Positions 37,519 to 45,816 of a stretch of DNA of 64,000 nucleotides are shown here, piece after piece. Every line of letters starts with the position of its first letter. The first letter of the stretch is position 1. The notes beneath the pieces were generated by a model. It worked only from the letters and a program-made list of their open reading frames with translations, searched no databases and was not told where the DNA came from. The DNA is from Gracilimonas sp. (lineage in GTDB: Bacteria; Bacteroidota; Rhodothermia; Balneolales; Balneolaceae), in contig NZ_JABURM010000005.1 of assembly GCF_014762685.1 (NCBI RefSeq), forward strand, positions 248,001-312,000, read 5' to 3'. Both the position numbers and the translations under genes were made by a program.

Positions 37519-37932
37519 ATGAATTTTTCAAAAAATGTACTTAAGGGATTCGCAGCAATTTTAATAGCTATGCTGGTTGGTATTGGTGCTGTTCAGGCTC
37601 AAGAAAACGTACTTGAAGTTGTAAAGAACAGCGATAACCATGCCGTGTTTACCGAACTGCTTGAGGAAACAGAGTTAGATGAGCTTCTTAAAGAAGAAGG
37701 GCCGTATACAGTATTGGCCCCTACTGATAAAGCATTTAAAGAAATGGATACCGATTTAGAAACTCTTAAAGAGAATCCACAGGAATTAAAAAATGTGGTA
37801 ATTGGACATTTGTTTAATGGAGAAGTTGCTGCCGCTGACGTAGAGCAAAGTAAGTCTGTAAATGTAACTAAAGGTGACATTGAAGCCGGCAACGGAACCG
37901 TGCATATTATTAATGAAGTACTGATGGACTAA
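37519..37932 (+). CDS. Secreted fasciclin-domain protein
   Basis: A 137-residue exported protein (signal ending GAVQAQ) with one FAS1 domain: VLEVVKNSDNHAVFTELLEE, GPYTVLAPTDKAFKEM and VVIGHLFNGEVAAADV, then GNGTVHIINEVLM. The domain mediates adhesion or surface binding. AGAGAGGAGT lies upstream of ATG 37519 and is one of the best ribosome sites in the window, suggesting strong translation. A terminator follows at 37972. Confidence 0.93.
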   Translation: MNFSKNVLKGFAAILIAMLVGIGAVQAQENVLEVVKNSDNHAVFTELLEETELDELLKEEGPYTVLAPTDKAFKEMDTDLETLKENPQELKNVVIGHLFNGEVAAADVEQSKSVNVTKGDIEAGNGTVHIINEVLMD

Positions 37933-37971
37933 CCTGATCCTTTTGGATTTTGACAATTAATTTTCAAGGTA

Positions 37972-37998
37972 AAAGCCCGGCTTGGTGCCGGGTTTTTT
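37972..37998 (+). terminator. Terminator of the fasciclin gene
   Basis: CCCGGC (37976-37981) pairs with GCCGGG (37987-37992) with flanking A:T pairs, followed by six T residues to 37998. It lies about 40 nt after the fasciclin stop. Confidence 0.88.
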
Positions 37999-38051
37999 AC
38001 GTAAATAATGTTCTGGAATCTTATTGTTTTCCAAAAAGGAAATTTTTAAAA

Positions 38052-38083
38052 TGTGGATAACTTTGTGGGAAAGTTGTGGGAAA
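38052..38083 (+). promoter_or_regulatory. DnaA-box-like cluster
   Basis: A perfect TGTGGATAA (reverse complement of consensus TTATCCACA) sits at 38052-38060, followed by two TGTGGGAAA at 38064-38072 and 38075-38083, each two mismatches from the consensus. Starts are 12 and 11 bp apart, about one helical turn, on the same face. An AT-rich stretch follows. Function unproven; it could be a DnaA-binding control site or part of an origin. Confidence 0.45.
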
Positions 38084-38134
38084 ATACTTGCTTTTCGGGC
38101 TTGACAATAATTTTAAAATTATGCTAATTAATTA

Positions 38135-38210
38135 GTGAACACAATCAACGAAAGTACTACGGTATAATCGTTGGGAAGGTCGAAATTAAAGTCCGCGGCC
38201 TTGTTTTTGT
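38135..38210 (+). ncRNA. Candidate small RNA
   Basis: Downstream of TTGACA (38101-38106) lie two hairpins: CAACGA (38146-38151) with TCGTTG (38168-38173), and AAGGTCG (38176-38182) with CGGCCTT (38196-38202, one G-U pair), the latter followed by GTTTTTGT, which resembles an intrinsic terminator. No reading frame is present. The -10 element is not obvious, so the 5' end is a guess. No known RNA family was recognised. Confidence 0.35.
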
Positions 38211-38272
38211 ATTCTTTTCAAACCGAAAAAATATAAAAAAGTGTTCCGGGCGATTTTTTTATGTCCCTGAAT

Positions 38273-38953
38273 TTATAACTGAAATTTCTTTATTAATTCA
38301 GTCTTCGCCTCTCTTTGGTACCAATCGTTTCCTACGAGTTCGAGTGAATGTATTGTGCTGCTGCCGATCAGTTGTTCATTCAAAGCTTGAATTTTTTTAA
38401 TAAATAAGGAGGAGTGTTTAAGCTTATTTCTGAATCTCATCGTTGTAATATGCGCGGTTTGTAACAGATAGCGCTTATCGATGGTATGTTCGATAGATGA
38501 TTTTTTGAATGCTTTTCTGAGGCTATCTCTGATATCGTTAAGTGTATCATTTGCCGGAAATCCACAAACCATGATGGCAGAGGGAGAAGCTGTAAGCCCC
38601 CGAAATGAAATTTCAAAAGGGCTGGCTTTATCTAATACGGATTTTATTAGATTGGTATATTCACGTAAATCAATTTGCGATAATCCAAAGCTCGCCTCAC
38701 AAGAAATGATGGATAAAACCGTAATATGGATATCGGAGACGGGATAGTAGTATTGTTCGGGAGCTACCAATTTAATCTCTTCCTGTATTTTTGAAATAGC
38801 GTGTTTTACTTCAACGGAAGGACGAGCAAGAAGCGTTAAACCATATCTTGTATCATTTACATCATCAATAAGAGGATCCGTTTCCTCATTACCGGACTCA
38901 AATTTTTGGACAGAATGATCCCAAAGCTGGTTATAATGTTTCTTCAAATTCAT
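38273..38953 (-). CDS. 2H phosphoesterase (2'-5' RNA ligase/cyclic phosphodiesterase-like)
   Basis: A 226-residue protein with two HxT motifs, SDIHITVLSI and QTAHITTMRF, as required in the 2H superfamily active site. ATG 38953 (MNLKKHYNQLWDH) is preferred to the earlier ATG 38992, which would overlap the amidase gene. Members hydrolyse 2',3'-cyclic phosphates on RNA ends or related cyclic nucleotides. The gene follows the amidase in the same direction after 28 nt, and may be co-transcribed. Confidence 0.85.
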   Translation of the reverse strand: MNLKKHYNQLWDHSVQKFESGNEETDPLIDDVNDTRYGLTLLARPSVEVKHAISKIQEEIKLVAPEQYYYPVSDIHITVLSIISCEASFGLSQIDLREYTNLIKSVLDKASPFEISFRGLTASPSAIMVCGFPANDTLNDIRDSLRKAFKKSSIEHTIDKRYLLQTAHITTMRFRNKLKHSSLFIKKIQALNEQLIGSSTIHSLELVGNDWYQREAKTELIKKFQL

Positions 38954-38981
38954 GCTTTCACATTTAAAAGTTAGCCGAAGA

Positions 38982-40652
38982 TTATTCCACAAATAGTGGA
39001 GGATGTTTTTTATGATGGTCGGTAGCCTCTTGATAAGATTTGGCTACAGTAAGAACGGTTGCCTCATCAAATAAATCACCTATGAAGGTAATACTGGTTG
39101 GGTGTCCATTCTCGGTAAAACCATTGGGTAAAACTACACTGGGATGACCGGTTAAGTTTGTGACTAATAAATTTCCACCCCCAAACGAAGGTGATATATA
39201 GACATCTACCTCCTGCATCACGGAATCCATCTTTTGGATCAGCTCATAACGGGCACGATTTGCATTAATATATTCCACTGCAGGAATGAAACGAGCGGCA
39301 CGGAAGGTATTTGGCCATGCATTGGGAGATTGCCACTGCATCAGGTCGTCCTGATCGGTAAGGGTAAGTTGATCAAAAGCGGCGGCGGCTTCAGCGGTTA
39401 AGATTATTCTTAGCGGGCCGGCATTAAATTCCGGAAGTTCAAATGGGATCAACTCAACCCCAAGATCTTTCATAGTTTCAAGTACAAGGCTGTCACGTCC
39501 TTTATTCCAATAATCCTGCTCAAAAGCTGATTTGAGATATCCGATCTTAAGTGTTGTTATATCTCGGTCTGCTTTATAATTGAACGGCAGATTTACAATA
39601 GTCTGATCTTTACCGTCTGAGCCATAAATAGCATTAAAAACCAAGGCTGCATCTTCGACACTCCGGGTGATGGGGCCGACCTTGTCCATCGTCCAACTTA
39701 AAGCCATAGCTCCGGTCCTGCTTACACGACCGTATGTAGGGCGTAGGCCGGTAGTTCCATTTCTGGTTGAAGGGGAGACGATAGAGCCTAATGTTTCCGT
39801 CCCAATGGCAAAAGGAAACAGTCCGGCGGCTGTGCCTGAAGCTGAACCCGCAGAAGATCCGCTGGATCCTTGCTCTAAATTCCAGGGATTATTTGTACGT
39901 CCGCCAAACCAAATATCTCCATAAGCTAAAGCACCTAATGTTGTTTTAGCTATAAGCACAGCACCGGCATCATCTAATTTATTTATTACGGTAGCTGTTT
40001 CATCTATTTCCTGCTCTTTAAAAGGTGCGGCTCCCCAAGTAGTTTTATAACCTTTCACTGCTAATAGATCTTTAGCCCCGTAAGGGATTCCATGGAGCGG
40101 ACCTCGATATACACCGCTTTCCAGCTCCACATCCATTTGTTCGGCTTTTTCCAGTGCCCGCTGCCTGGTAACCGTTATAACAGCTTCAAGTTTATCGTCA
40201 TGTCGTTCAATACGATCCAGGAAAAACTCAGTTAATTCAACGGAAGAAATTTTTCGATCTTTGATAAGTGAAGCCAGCTCTCCAATGGTATAAAAAGCCA
40301 AATCATTTCTGTTTTCGGGCAACTCTACGTTTTCAGGTAAATCCCAGACCTGTGCACGTTGTTGGAAATCAAATCTCTTTCCGGCCGGAATGGGATTGAA
40401 ATTAAGGGCCGGAGGGATAGCATTATCAAGTTTTAAAGCTCGTAGGGTTTGCAGATCCTCACGGGTATTTTCAAGTGATGCTATCATCGTATCCCGTTCA
40501 GTTTGAGTAAACTCAAGCCCAATTAATGAAGCTGCATTTTGAATCATTTCAGAAGTGATGGGTGCGTCCTTGTCCTGGATCAAGGTAAATGCGAGCAAAA
40601 AACCAAAGGCAATGCCTCCGGTGAAGAGTATGATTTTATTGAACTTTTTCAT
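38982..40652 (-). CDS. Amidase-signature family protein, membrane-tethered or exported
   Basis: A 556-residue protein with an N-terminal hydrophobic segment (IILFTGGIAFGFLLAFTLI) that is probably a signal anchor. The amidase signature triad is visible: Lys in IPYGAKDLLAV, Ser in EQGSSGSSAGSAS and nucleophile Ser in IGTETLGSIVSPS. N-terminal ~110 residues are an additional domain. These enzymes hydrolyse amides; GatA is a relative, but the membrane segment and long N-terminus rule out a tRNA amidotransferase role. Substrate unknown. Confidence 0.9.
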   Translation of the reverse strand: MKKFNKIILFTGGIAFGFLLAFTLIQDKDAPITSEMIQNAASLIGLEFTQTERDTMIASLENTREDLQTLRALKLDNAIPPALNFNPIPAGKRFDFQQRAQVWDLPENVELPENRNDLAFYTIGELASLIKDRKISSVELTEFFLDRIERHDDKLEAVITVTRQRALEKAEQMDVELESGVYRGPLHGIPYGAKDLLAVKGYKTTWGAAPFKEQEIDETATVINKLDDAGAVLIAKTTLGALAYGDIWFGGRTNNPWNLEQGSSGSSAGSASGTAAGLFPFAIGTETLGSIVSPSTRNGTTGLRPTYGRVSRTGAMALSWTMDKVGPITRSVEDAALVFNAIYGSDGKDQTIVNLPFNYKADRDITTLKIGYLKSAFEQDYWNKGRDSLVLETMKDLGVELIPFELPEFNAGPLRIILTAEAAAAFDQLTLTDQDDLMQWQSPNAWPNTFRAARFIPAVEYINANRARYELIQKMDSVMQEVDVYISPSFGGGNLLVTNLTGHPSVVLPNGFTENGHPTSITFIGDLFDEATVLTVAKSYQEATDHHKKHPPLFVE

Positions 40653-40802
40653 AATTCCTTTCTAAACTATATTACTTACAATGTCCTGTTTCTTATAATG
40701 TGGATTATTAGCAGAAACAGGCACTAAGTCAATGTTTGATATGGAATTATTTGTTTAATGTTACCAAGCTGCAAAGCGTCAATATTCTAATTTCACGCAA
40801 AG

Positions 40803-43800
40803 CTAAATGACTTTATGACTATGGGCCCCTTGGATATCTTGTAATTGAAAAGAAAAAATAACACTGGTGCCTTCTTCTTTAGTAATTTCATAGCTGGCAT
40901 TTAATTGTTTTATCAGTGTTTTGATAATAGTAGCGCCTATGCTGGTGCTGTTCATGTAGTCTTGCTCAGATACTCCTATACCATCATCCTTTACTGAAAA
41001 GGTAACTTCATCACCGTTTTTATTAACACTTACCCAAATATTACCGGATTCTTGATTTTGGAAAGCATGTTCCAAAGCGTTTGAGACGACTTCATTTAAG
41101 ATTAGGGCACAAGGAACGGCCTGGTTCACGTTAACTATAATTTCATCACAGTGAATATGAATTTCTATTTCTTTGTATATACTTGAAGATTTCTTGATAG
41201 ATTTAATTAAGTCTTTGAGATAAGACCGGAATTCAATATTGCTCAGTGATTCTGATTGGTATAATTTTTCATGAATCAGTGCCAGGGACTTTATTCGGGT
41301 AACACTGTTTCCCAGAATTTTATTCAGAGCTTCATCTTCCAAATCAAATTGTTGAATCTGGAGCAATCCTGAAATAATAGCCAAATTATTCTTCACCCGG
41401 TGATGCACTTCCTGCAATAATACATCTTTTTCGCTAAGAGCAATTTTAAGATCTTTGGTTTTTAAGTCGACCATATTTTTCAAAGCATCTGATCTTTTTG
41501 AATTGTACCGTAGCTGATTTACCAGGTATCCCAACCCAAAAAGAAAAGCCAACGCAATAAATTGAAACCACCATGTTTGATGAAAAAAAGGTTTTACAGT
41601 AAATAACTGAACTACAACATCTGTCCCCATGCCATTTTTTTCTGCTTTGATTTCAAGCGTGTAGGTACCCGGGTTTTGTATGGCTAAGTGAATGGTTCTT
41701 TGATCATCTACATTAGTCCAGGTATCACTTAATTCATTTATGCGATAAGCATAATTGATGTCCTCGGGACTAAGAAAATCAATACTGGTGTAATCAGCTT
41801 CCAAATAAGTAATACCTGCCGGTATGGTAATATTTTCTTCCCCGAATATCTCTTTTCCTGCAAAACGCAGAGCTTCAAATTGAATGTTGACGGATTGTTC
41901 GGCATTAACCAAATAATCAGGATTTGCAATAGCAACACCATTAACCGTGGGAAACCAGATCTGGCCATTTTGCATTTTCCAGGCAGCCGGAAAAATTGCA
42001 CCATTTGCTTCCGAATTAGGCATACCATCGTTTTGAGTAAACAAACGAGCCGAGAACGTGTGGTTGGGATCTGTTTTAGCTTCTAAAAACTCTTTGCTAT
42101 CTACTCTTTGGAGTCCGCTGTTGCTGCTCATCCATAAAAAGCCATTATTATCTTCGGCTATATAATATGCTTCGTTACTATTTAATCCATTGCTTTTGTT
42201 AAACGACAACAAAGTATCTTCAAGAATAACACTCAAACCATCGTTAGTAGCTACCCAAACCGAACCATCTTTATCTTCATAAAAATGATAAACTATATTG
42301 GTTGGCAAGCCGTCTTCTTTTGTAAAAATATTCATATTGCCATTATGGGATAATTTTAAGGCACCCATACCATTGGTGCCTATCCATAAATTCTCATCCC
42401 TGTCTTCGTAGATACTTAGAAACTCAGCGTTTTTTAATTCTTCAGGCACTTTAACCTGCACTATTCTGCCATCTACAATTTTATGGAGCCCTCCTTGACG
42501 GGTAGCAACCCAAAGCTCTCCTTGTTTAGATTCAAATACTGCTTGCACGATATTGCTTGCAAGCCCATCATTGGTACTGTAGGATTTATCAAAAGTATTT
42601 GACCGGAGGTTAAATCTATTCAACCCATTTGCTGTCCCCACATATATATAATTTTCAGTACCGTAGATACTTAGAATAATTTCGTTGGTTAAACCATGAT
42701 CCCGGGAGTAATGCGTGAAAGTATCTCCTGTTAACCTATTTACACCACTGCCGGCAGTACCAATCCAAATTTCCCCGTTTGGATGTTGGTAAATGGGTAA
42801 AATGATAGAAGAGGATAAAGTATATTTTTTGGGTAAGGTATAAATGTCAGCAGGTTTAAGCTGTATTAAACCGGACCCTGTAGTGCCTAACCAGGTAATG
42901 CCTTGTTCAGAAATATGAATACTGCGTATATCATCCTCTAGGGTTTCAAAATCACTGACCCGGGTAAAGATTGAATTTTCCAATCTGTACAAGCCGGAAC
43001 TCGCGGTTGCAGCCCAAACCTCATCTTCGTGGTCAACCACAATGTCATTAATGGTATTTTCAAGAAAACCATCTTCGGTATTATATTGTGTGCTCTTTTC
43101 TTCTGAAAAATGGAATGCACCATGATCAGCAGTTCCAATCCAAAGCTCTTGCTCTTTTGTAATAAAGATTGACCGAATAATTTTTTGTTGAAACAAGGGG
43201 AGGGAGGTGATTTCACCGGAAAGCTCATTTATTTTATACAACCCATTATTGGTACCCACATAAATGAAAGGGTTTTGGGCTTCAATAGTCATAATTGAAC
43301 CTGACTCCCGGGCTTCCCAATTTTCCATCCATTTCAGTGAATCATTCTTTACGGTAAACAACTGTCCGGTATTGGTCCCAGCCCAAATACGTCCATCCGA
43401 ACCTTCTGCAATATCAGTGATTTGGTCTTCTGAAAAATCACCTAAATGAAATACTGAAGTTTGCTGATTTTGTACTTTTACAATGTCTCTTCGGCTAGCC
43501 GCCCATATGCCACCTTGCATGGAAGGTCCAATATCCAGGAAATAGGTAGATTCCAGTCCGGAAATATTAGTTTCATCAAATATCTTGAAATTCATTCCGT
43601 CAAAGCGGGCAAAACCTTCTTCCGTCACCAACCACAAATAGCCGACACTGTCTGTAGTAATGCTGAATACCGTATTTTGAGGAAGCCCGCTGGTGTTATC
43701 CCAATTGTTTAGTACATACTGCTGCTCAAATTCATTGGGTAAATTTTGTTGGGCATTTAATGGAAATGATATCAAGAAGGACAGTGCAAAACCATACAGA

Positions 43801-43826
43801 AGATAAGAGTTTGATAAAAAATTCAT
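40803..43826 (-). CDS. Histidine kinase with extracytoplasmic two-component-propeller sensor
   Basis: A 1007-residue sensor kinase. ATG 43826 is followed by a signal segment (LLYGFALSFLISFPLNAQ). About 20 short repeats with the form GxxWIGTxxGLxxL (for example LWIGTNGMGALKLS) form one or two seven-bladed propellers at about 40-660, then a Y_Y_Y-like beta domain, a single transmembrane helix (FQFIALAFLFGLGYLVNQL), then a HisKA_2/HWE-type transmitter with EVHHRVKNNLAIISGLLQIQ and an HATPase with ILNEVVSNALEH and KDDGIGV. Its transmitter and tail (GAHS) closely match the next kinase upstream. The ligand is likely an extracellular polymer or small molecule; the partner regulator is not in the window. 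Confidence 0.92.
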   Translation of the reverse strand: MNFLSNSYLLYGFALSFLISFPLNAQQNLPNEFEQQYVLNNWDNTSGLPQNTVFSITTDSVGYLWLVTEEGFARFDGMNFKIFDETNISGLESTYFLDIGPSMQGGIWAASRRDIVKVQNQQTSVFHLGDFSEDQITDIAEGSDGRIWAGTNTGQLFTVKNDSLKWMENWEARESGSIMTIEAQNPFIYVGTNNGLYKINELSGEITSLPLFQQKIIRSIFITKEQELWIGTADHGAFHFSEEKSTQYNTEDGFLENTINDIVVDHEDEVWAATASSGLYRLENSIFTRVSDFETLEDDIRSIHISEQGITWLGTTGSGLIQLKPADIYTLPKKYTLSSSIILPIYQHPNGEIWIGTAGSGVNRLTGDTFTHYSRDHGLTNEIILSIYGTENYIYVGTANGLNRFNLRSNTFDKSYSTNDGLASNIVQAVFESKQGELWVATRQGGLHKIVDGRIVQVKVPEELKNAEFLSIYEDRDENLWIGTNGMGALKLSHNGNMNIFTKEDGLPTNIVYHFYEDKDGSVWVATNDGLSVILEDTLLSFNKSNGLNSNEAYYIAEDNNGFLWMSSNSGLQRVDSKEFLEAKTDPNHTFSARLFTQNDGMPNSEANGAIFPAAWKMQNGQIWFPTVNGVAIANPDYLVNAEQSVNIQFEALRFAGKEIFGEENITIPAGITYLEADYTSIDFLSPEDINYAYRINELSDTWTNVDDQRTIHLAIQNPGTYTLEIKAEKNGMGTDVVVQLFTVKPFFHQTWWFQFIALAFLFGLGYLVNQLRYNSKRSDALKNMVDLKTKDLKIALSEKDVLLQEVHHRVKNNLAIISGLLQIQQFDLEDEALNKILGNSVTRIKSLALIHEKLYQSESLSNIEFRSYLKDLIKSIKKSSSIYKEIEIHIHCDEIIVNVNQAVPCALILNEVVSNALEHAFQNQESGNIWVSVNKNGDEVTFSVKDDGIGVSEQDYMNSTSIGATIIKTLIKQLNASYEITKEEGTSVIFSFQLQDIQGAHSHKVI

Positions 43827-43961
43827 TAAAAAGTGTCTTATTAACAGCAACGTAATTAGTTGCACCGCATTCACATAGGATATTATTAAATATAATTTAA
43901 TTAATTATCAGACAAATAAACATTGGTTGTAATTTATTTATAGATATTAAAAATCTTCCTC

Positions 43962-45791
43962 TTATATAAACCTGCTATGCGCCCCTTTCATATCTTTCAG
44001 GGAAAAAGTAAAGCAGAATTCAGTACCATCTTCGGTTTTGACCTCAAGTTTTGAGTTCAATTGTTTAATGAGTGTCCGAATAATAGTTAACCCCATTGAT
44101 TGTCTTTTACTCTCCATCAGATCTTCCGGAATGCCAATTCCATTATCTTTTACGGAGGCCAATATTTGACCATCTACTTCTTTAAAACTTACCCAAATAG
44201 TACCCTGATCCCGGCCCACAAAAGCATGTTCAATAGCATTGGAAATGATTTCATTCAGTATGAGTGCACACGGAACTGCCTGATTAACATTTAATACTAT
44301 ACCGTCACACTCAAGGTCTATTTTAATCTTATCATTATAATAATCGTGCGAATTTAGAATGGTAGAAATCAGCCCATTAATATACTCATCAAATTTCACA
44401 TGACTCAATGATTTAGATCTATACAGTTTTTCATGGATGAGTGCCATAGATTTAATACGAGAAACACTGTTTCCGAGAATTTTGTTGAGTGTTTCATCAT
44501 TGGTTTCAAATTGCTGAATTTGAAGTAAGCCTGAGATGACTGCCAGGTTATTTTTTACGCGGTGATGAATTTCCTGAAGCAATACATTTTTTTCATGCAA
44601 TGATTCTTCAAGATCATACTCATACTTTTTTCGCTCGGTGATATCCCGGGTAGAGGATTGGAGTTCTACCAGCGATTTATCTTTAGAATTAAAGGAAATA
44701 CGGGTAATAGTTTCCACCCATTTATACTTACCGCTTTTGGTTTTTTTGCGGTATGTAATCGGCTTCGTTTGTTTACGTTCCTTGAGTTCTTTGTGTGCGG
44801 CTTTAACTTTTTTGATGTCTTCAGGATGAAAGTATTCAAAGGCATCTTTGCCAATTAAATCTTCGGGGTGGTAACCCAAAACTTGCTTGCAGGACGGGCT
44901 GACATATAGATATGTACCATCCAGGGAGTGCCGGGAAATCATATCGGTGGAATTACTCGCAATGAGCTGATGAAGATTTTTCTCTTCCTCCAGCTGCTGC
45001 TGGGTTTCTACGAGTTGTGTGACATTATTTTGAATACCTACGAAATGAGTGACCTCACCGTTATTATCTTTAATCGGAGCCATAGAAAGTTCATTCCAAA
45101 ACATAGAACCATCCTTCTTATAGTTCCTCAGAATGGCACATCCCGCCGTTCCATTTTCGGTAAAGCTGTGTATTTTTTTTATAGCAGGTTGATCCCTGTC
45201 ATCATTTTGAAGAAAACGGCAATTTTTTCCAATGATTTCATCTCTTGAATATCCTGTGAGCTTAACAAAGCCATCGTTGCAGAAAATAATAGGGCTGTCT
45301 TCTTTTTGTTCATCTGTTATAGAAATACCTACTTCTGTAGAATGAATGGCTTTTTCAAGAATCCGCAGTTTATTGTTTTGCCGGGCAATTTTTAGTGAAT
45401 TTTGTCGGCTGCGGAGTTGGTTTTTTATCCGAAGGCTTAAAATCTTCATGGGAACCGGTACTTCAATAATATCATCAAAAATATCCCATACGGCGGGATT
45501 GGTTTTTAACACCCGATTGTCCTCAACCAACAATAAAAAAGGAAGGTAAACCGGCTGAGCCTCATTCTTTTTATTTAGTAATTCTGCTTTGTGAAGCTGA
45601 AACGTTGGTAGGTCAGTAATGCATAAATCAAACTGAGTATTGGCTGGGAAAGAATCCGGACCATCAATAACATGGTATTGCTCAGGTATAATCTTCCTGA
45701 TGAGCTTTCTGTTTGCAGCTCTGCTTATAGATAGCAAAATAGTAGGTTTGCTACCGACGGCCTTTTCATCTATGAACAAATATTGAACCAT
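43962..45791 (-). CDS. LOV-PAS blue-light-type histidine kinase with receiver-like N-terminus
   Basis: A 609-residue soluble kinase. Residues ~15-125 resemble a degenerate receiver (FDLCITDLPTF, Asp60 retained, acidic pair absent). A LOV domain spans ~140-260: GKNCRFLQ with adduct Cys191, RNYKKDGSMFWN, and HFVGIQ with Gln254, all flavin-binding hallmarks. A second PAS (~270-390) precedes a HisKA_2/HWE-type transmitter with EIHHRVKNNLAVISGL (His409/410) and HATPase ILNEIISNAIEHAF, KDNGIGI. It should autophosphorylate under light control. A KaiC-like ATPase gene ends 25 nt upstream; a propeller kinase with a near-twin transmitter follows. Confidence 0.93.
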   Translation of the reverse strand: MVQYLFIDEKAVGSKPTILLSISRAANRKLIRKIIPEQYHVIDGPDSFPANTQFDLCITDLPTFQLHKAELLNKKNEAQPVYLPFLLLVEDNRVLKTNPAVWDIFDDIIEVPVPMKILSLRIKNQLRSRQNSLKIARQNNKLRILEKAIHSTEVGISITDEQKEDSPIIFCNDGFVKLTGYSRDEIIGKNCRFLQNDDRDQPAIKKIHSFTENGTAGCAILRNYKKDGSMFWNELSMAPIKDNNGEVTHFVGIQNNVTQLVETQQQLEEEKNLHQLIASNSTDMISRHSLDGTYLYVSPSCKQVLGYHPEDLIGKDAFEYFHPEDIKKVKAAHKELKERKQTKPITYRKKTKSGKYKWVETITRISFNSKDKSLVELQSSTRDITERKKYEYDLEESLHEKNVLLQEIHHRVKNNLAVISGLLQIQQFETNDETLNKILGNSVSRIKSMALIHEKLYRSKSLSHVKFDEYINGLISTILNSHDYYNDKIKIDLECDGIVLNVNQAVPCALILNEIISNAIEHAFVGRDQGTIWVSFKEVDGQILASVKDNGIGIPEDLMESKRQSMGLTIIRTLIKQLNSKLEVKTEDGTEFCFTFSLKDMKGAHSRFI

Positions 45792-45816
45792 GTGTTCAGC
45801 AGCTTGGCTGCATTGA

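Larger units (their letters stand above)
37933..38272. other. 340-bp convergent spacer holding terminator, DnaA-box cluster and candidate sRNA
   Basis: No protein-coding gene. From left to right: terminator at 37972-37998, DnaA-box-like cluster at 38052-38083, TTGACA and AT-rich stretch at 38101-38134, two hairpins at 38146-38173 and 38176-38202, and then AT-rich sequence into the phosphoesterase gene end. Confidence 0.6.

Noticed and set aside
38982-40652. Amidase as GatA of the tRNA amidotransferase
   Set aside because: The membrane segment and long N-terminal extension do not fit GatA, and no GatB or GatC is nearby.
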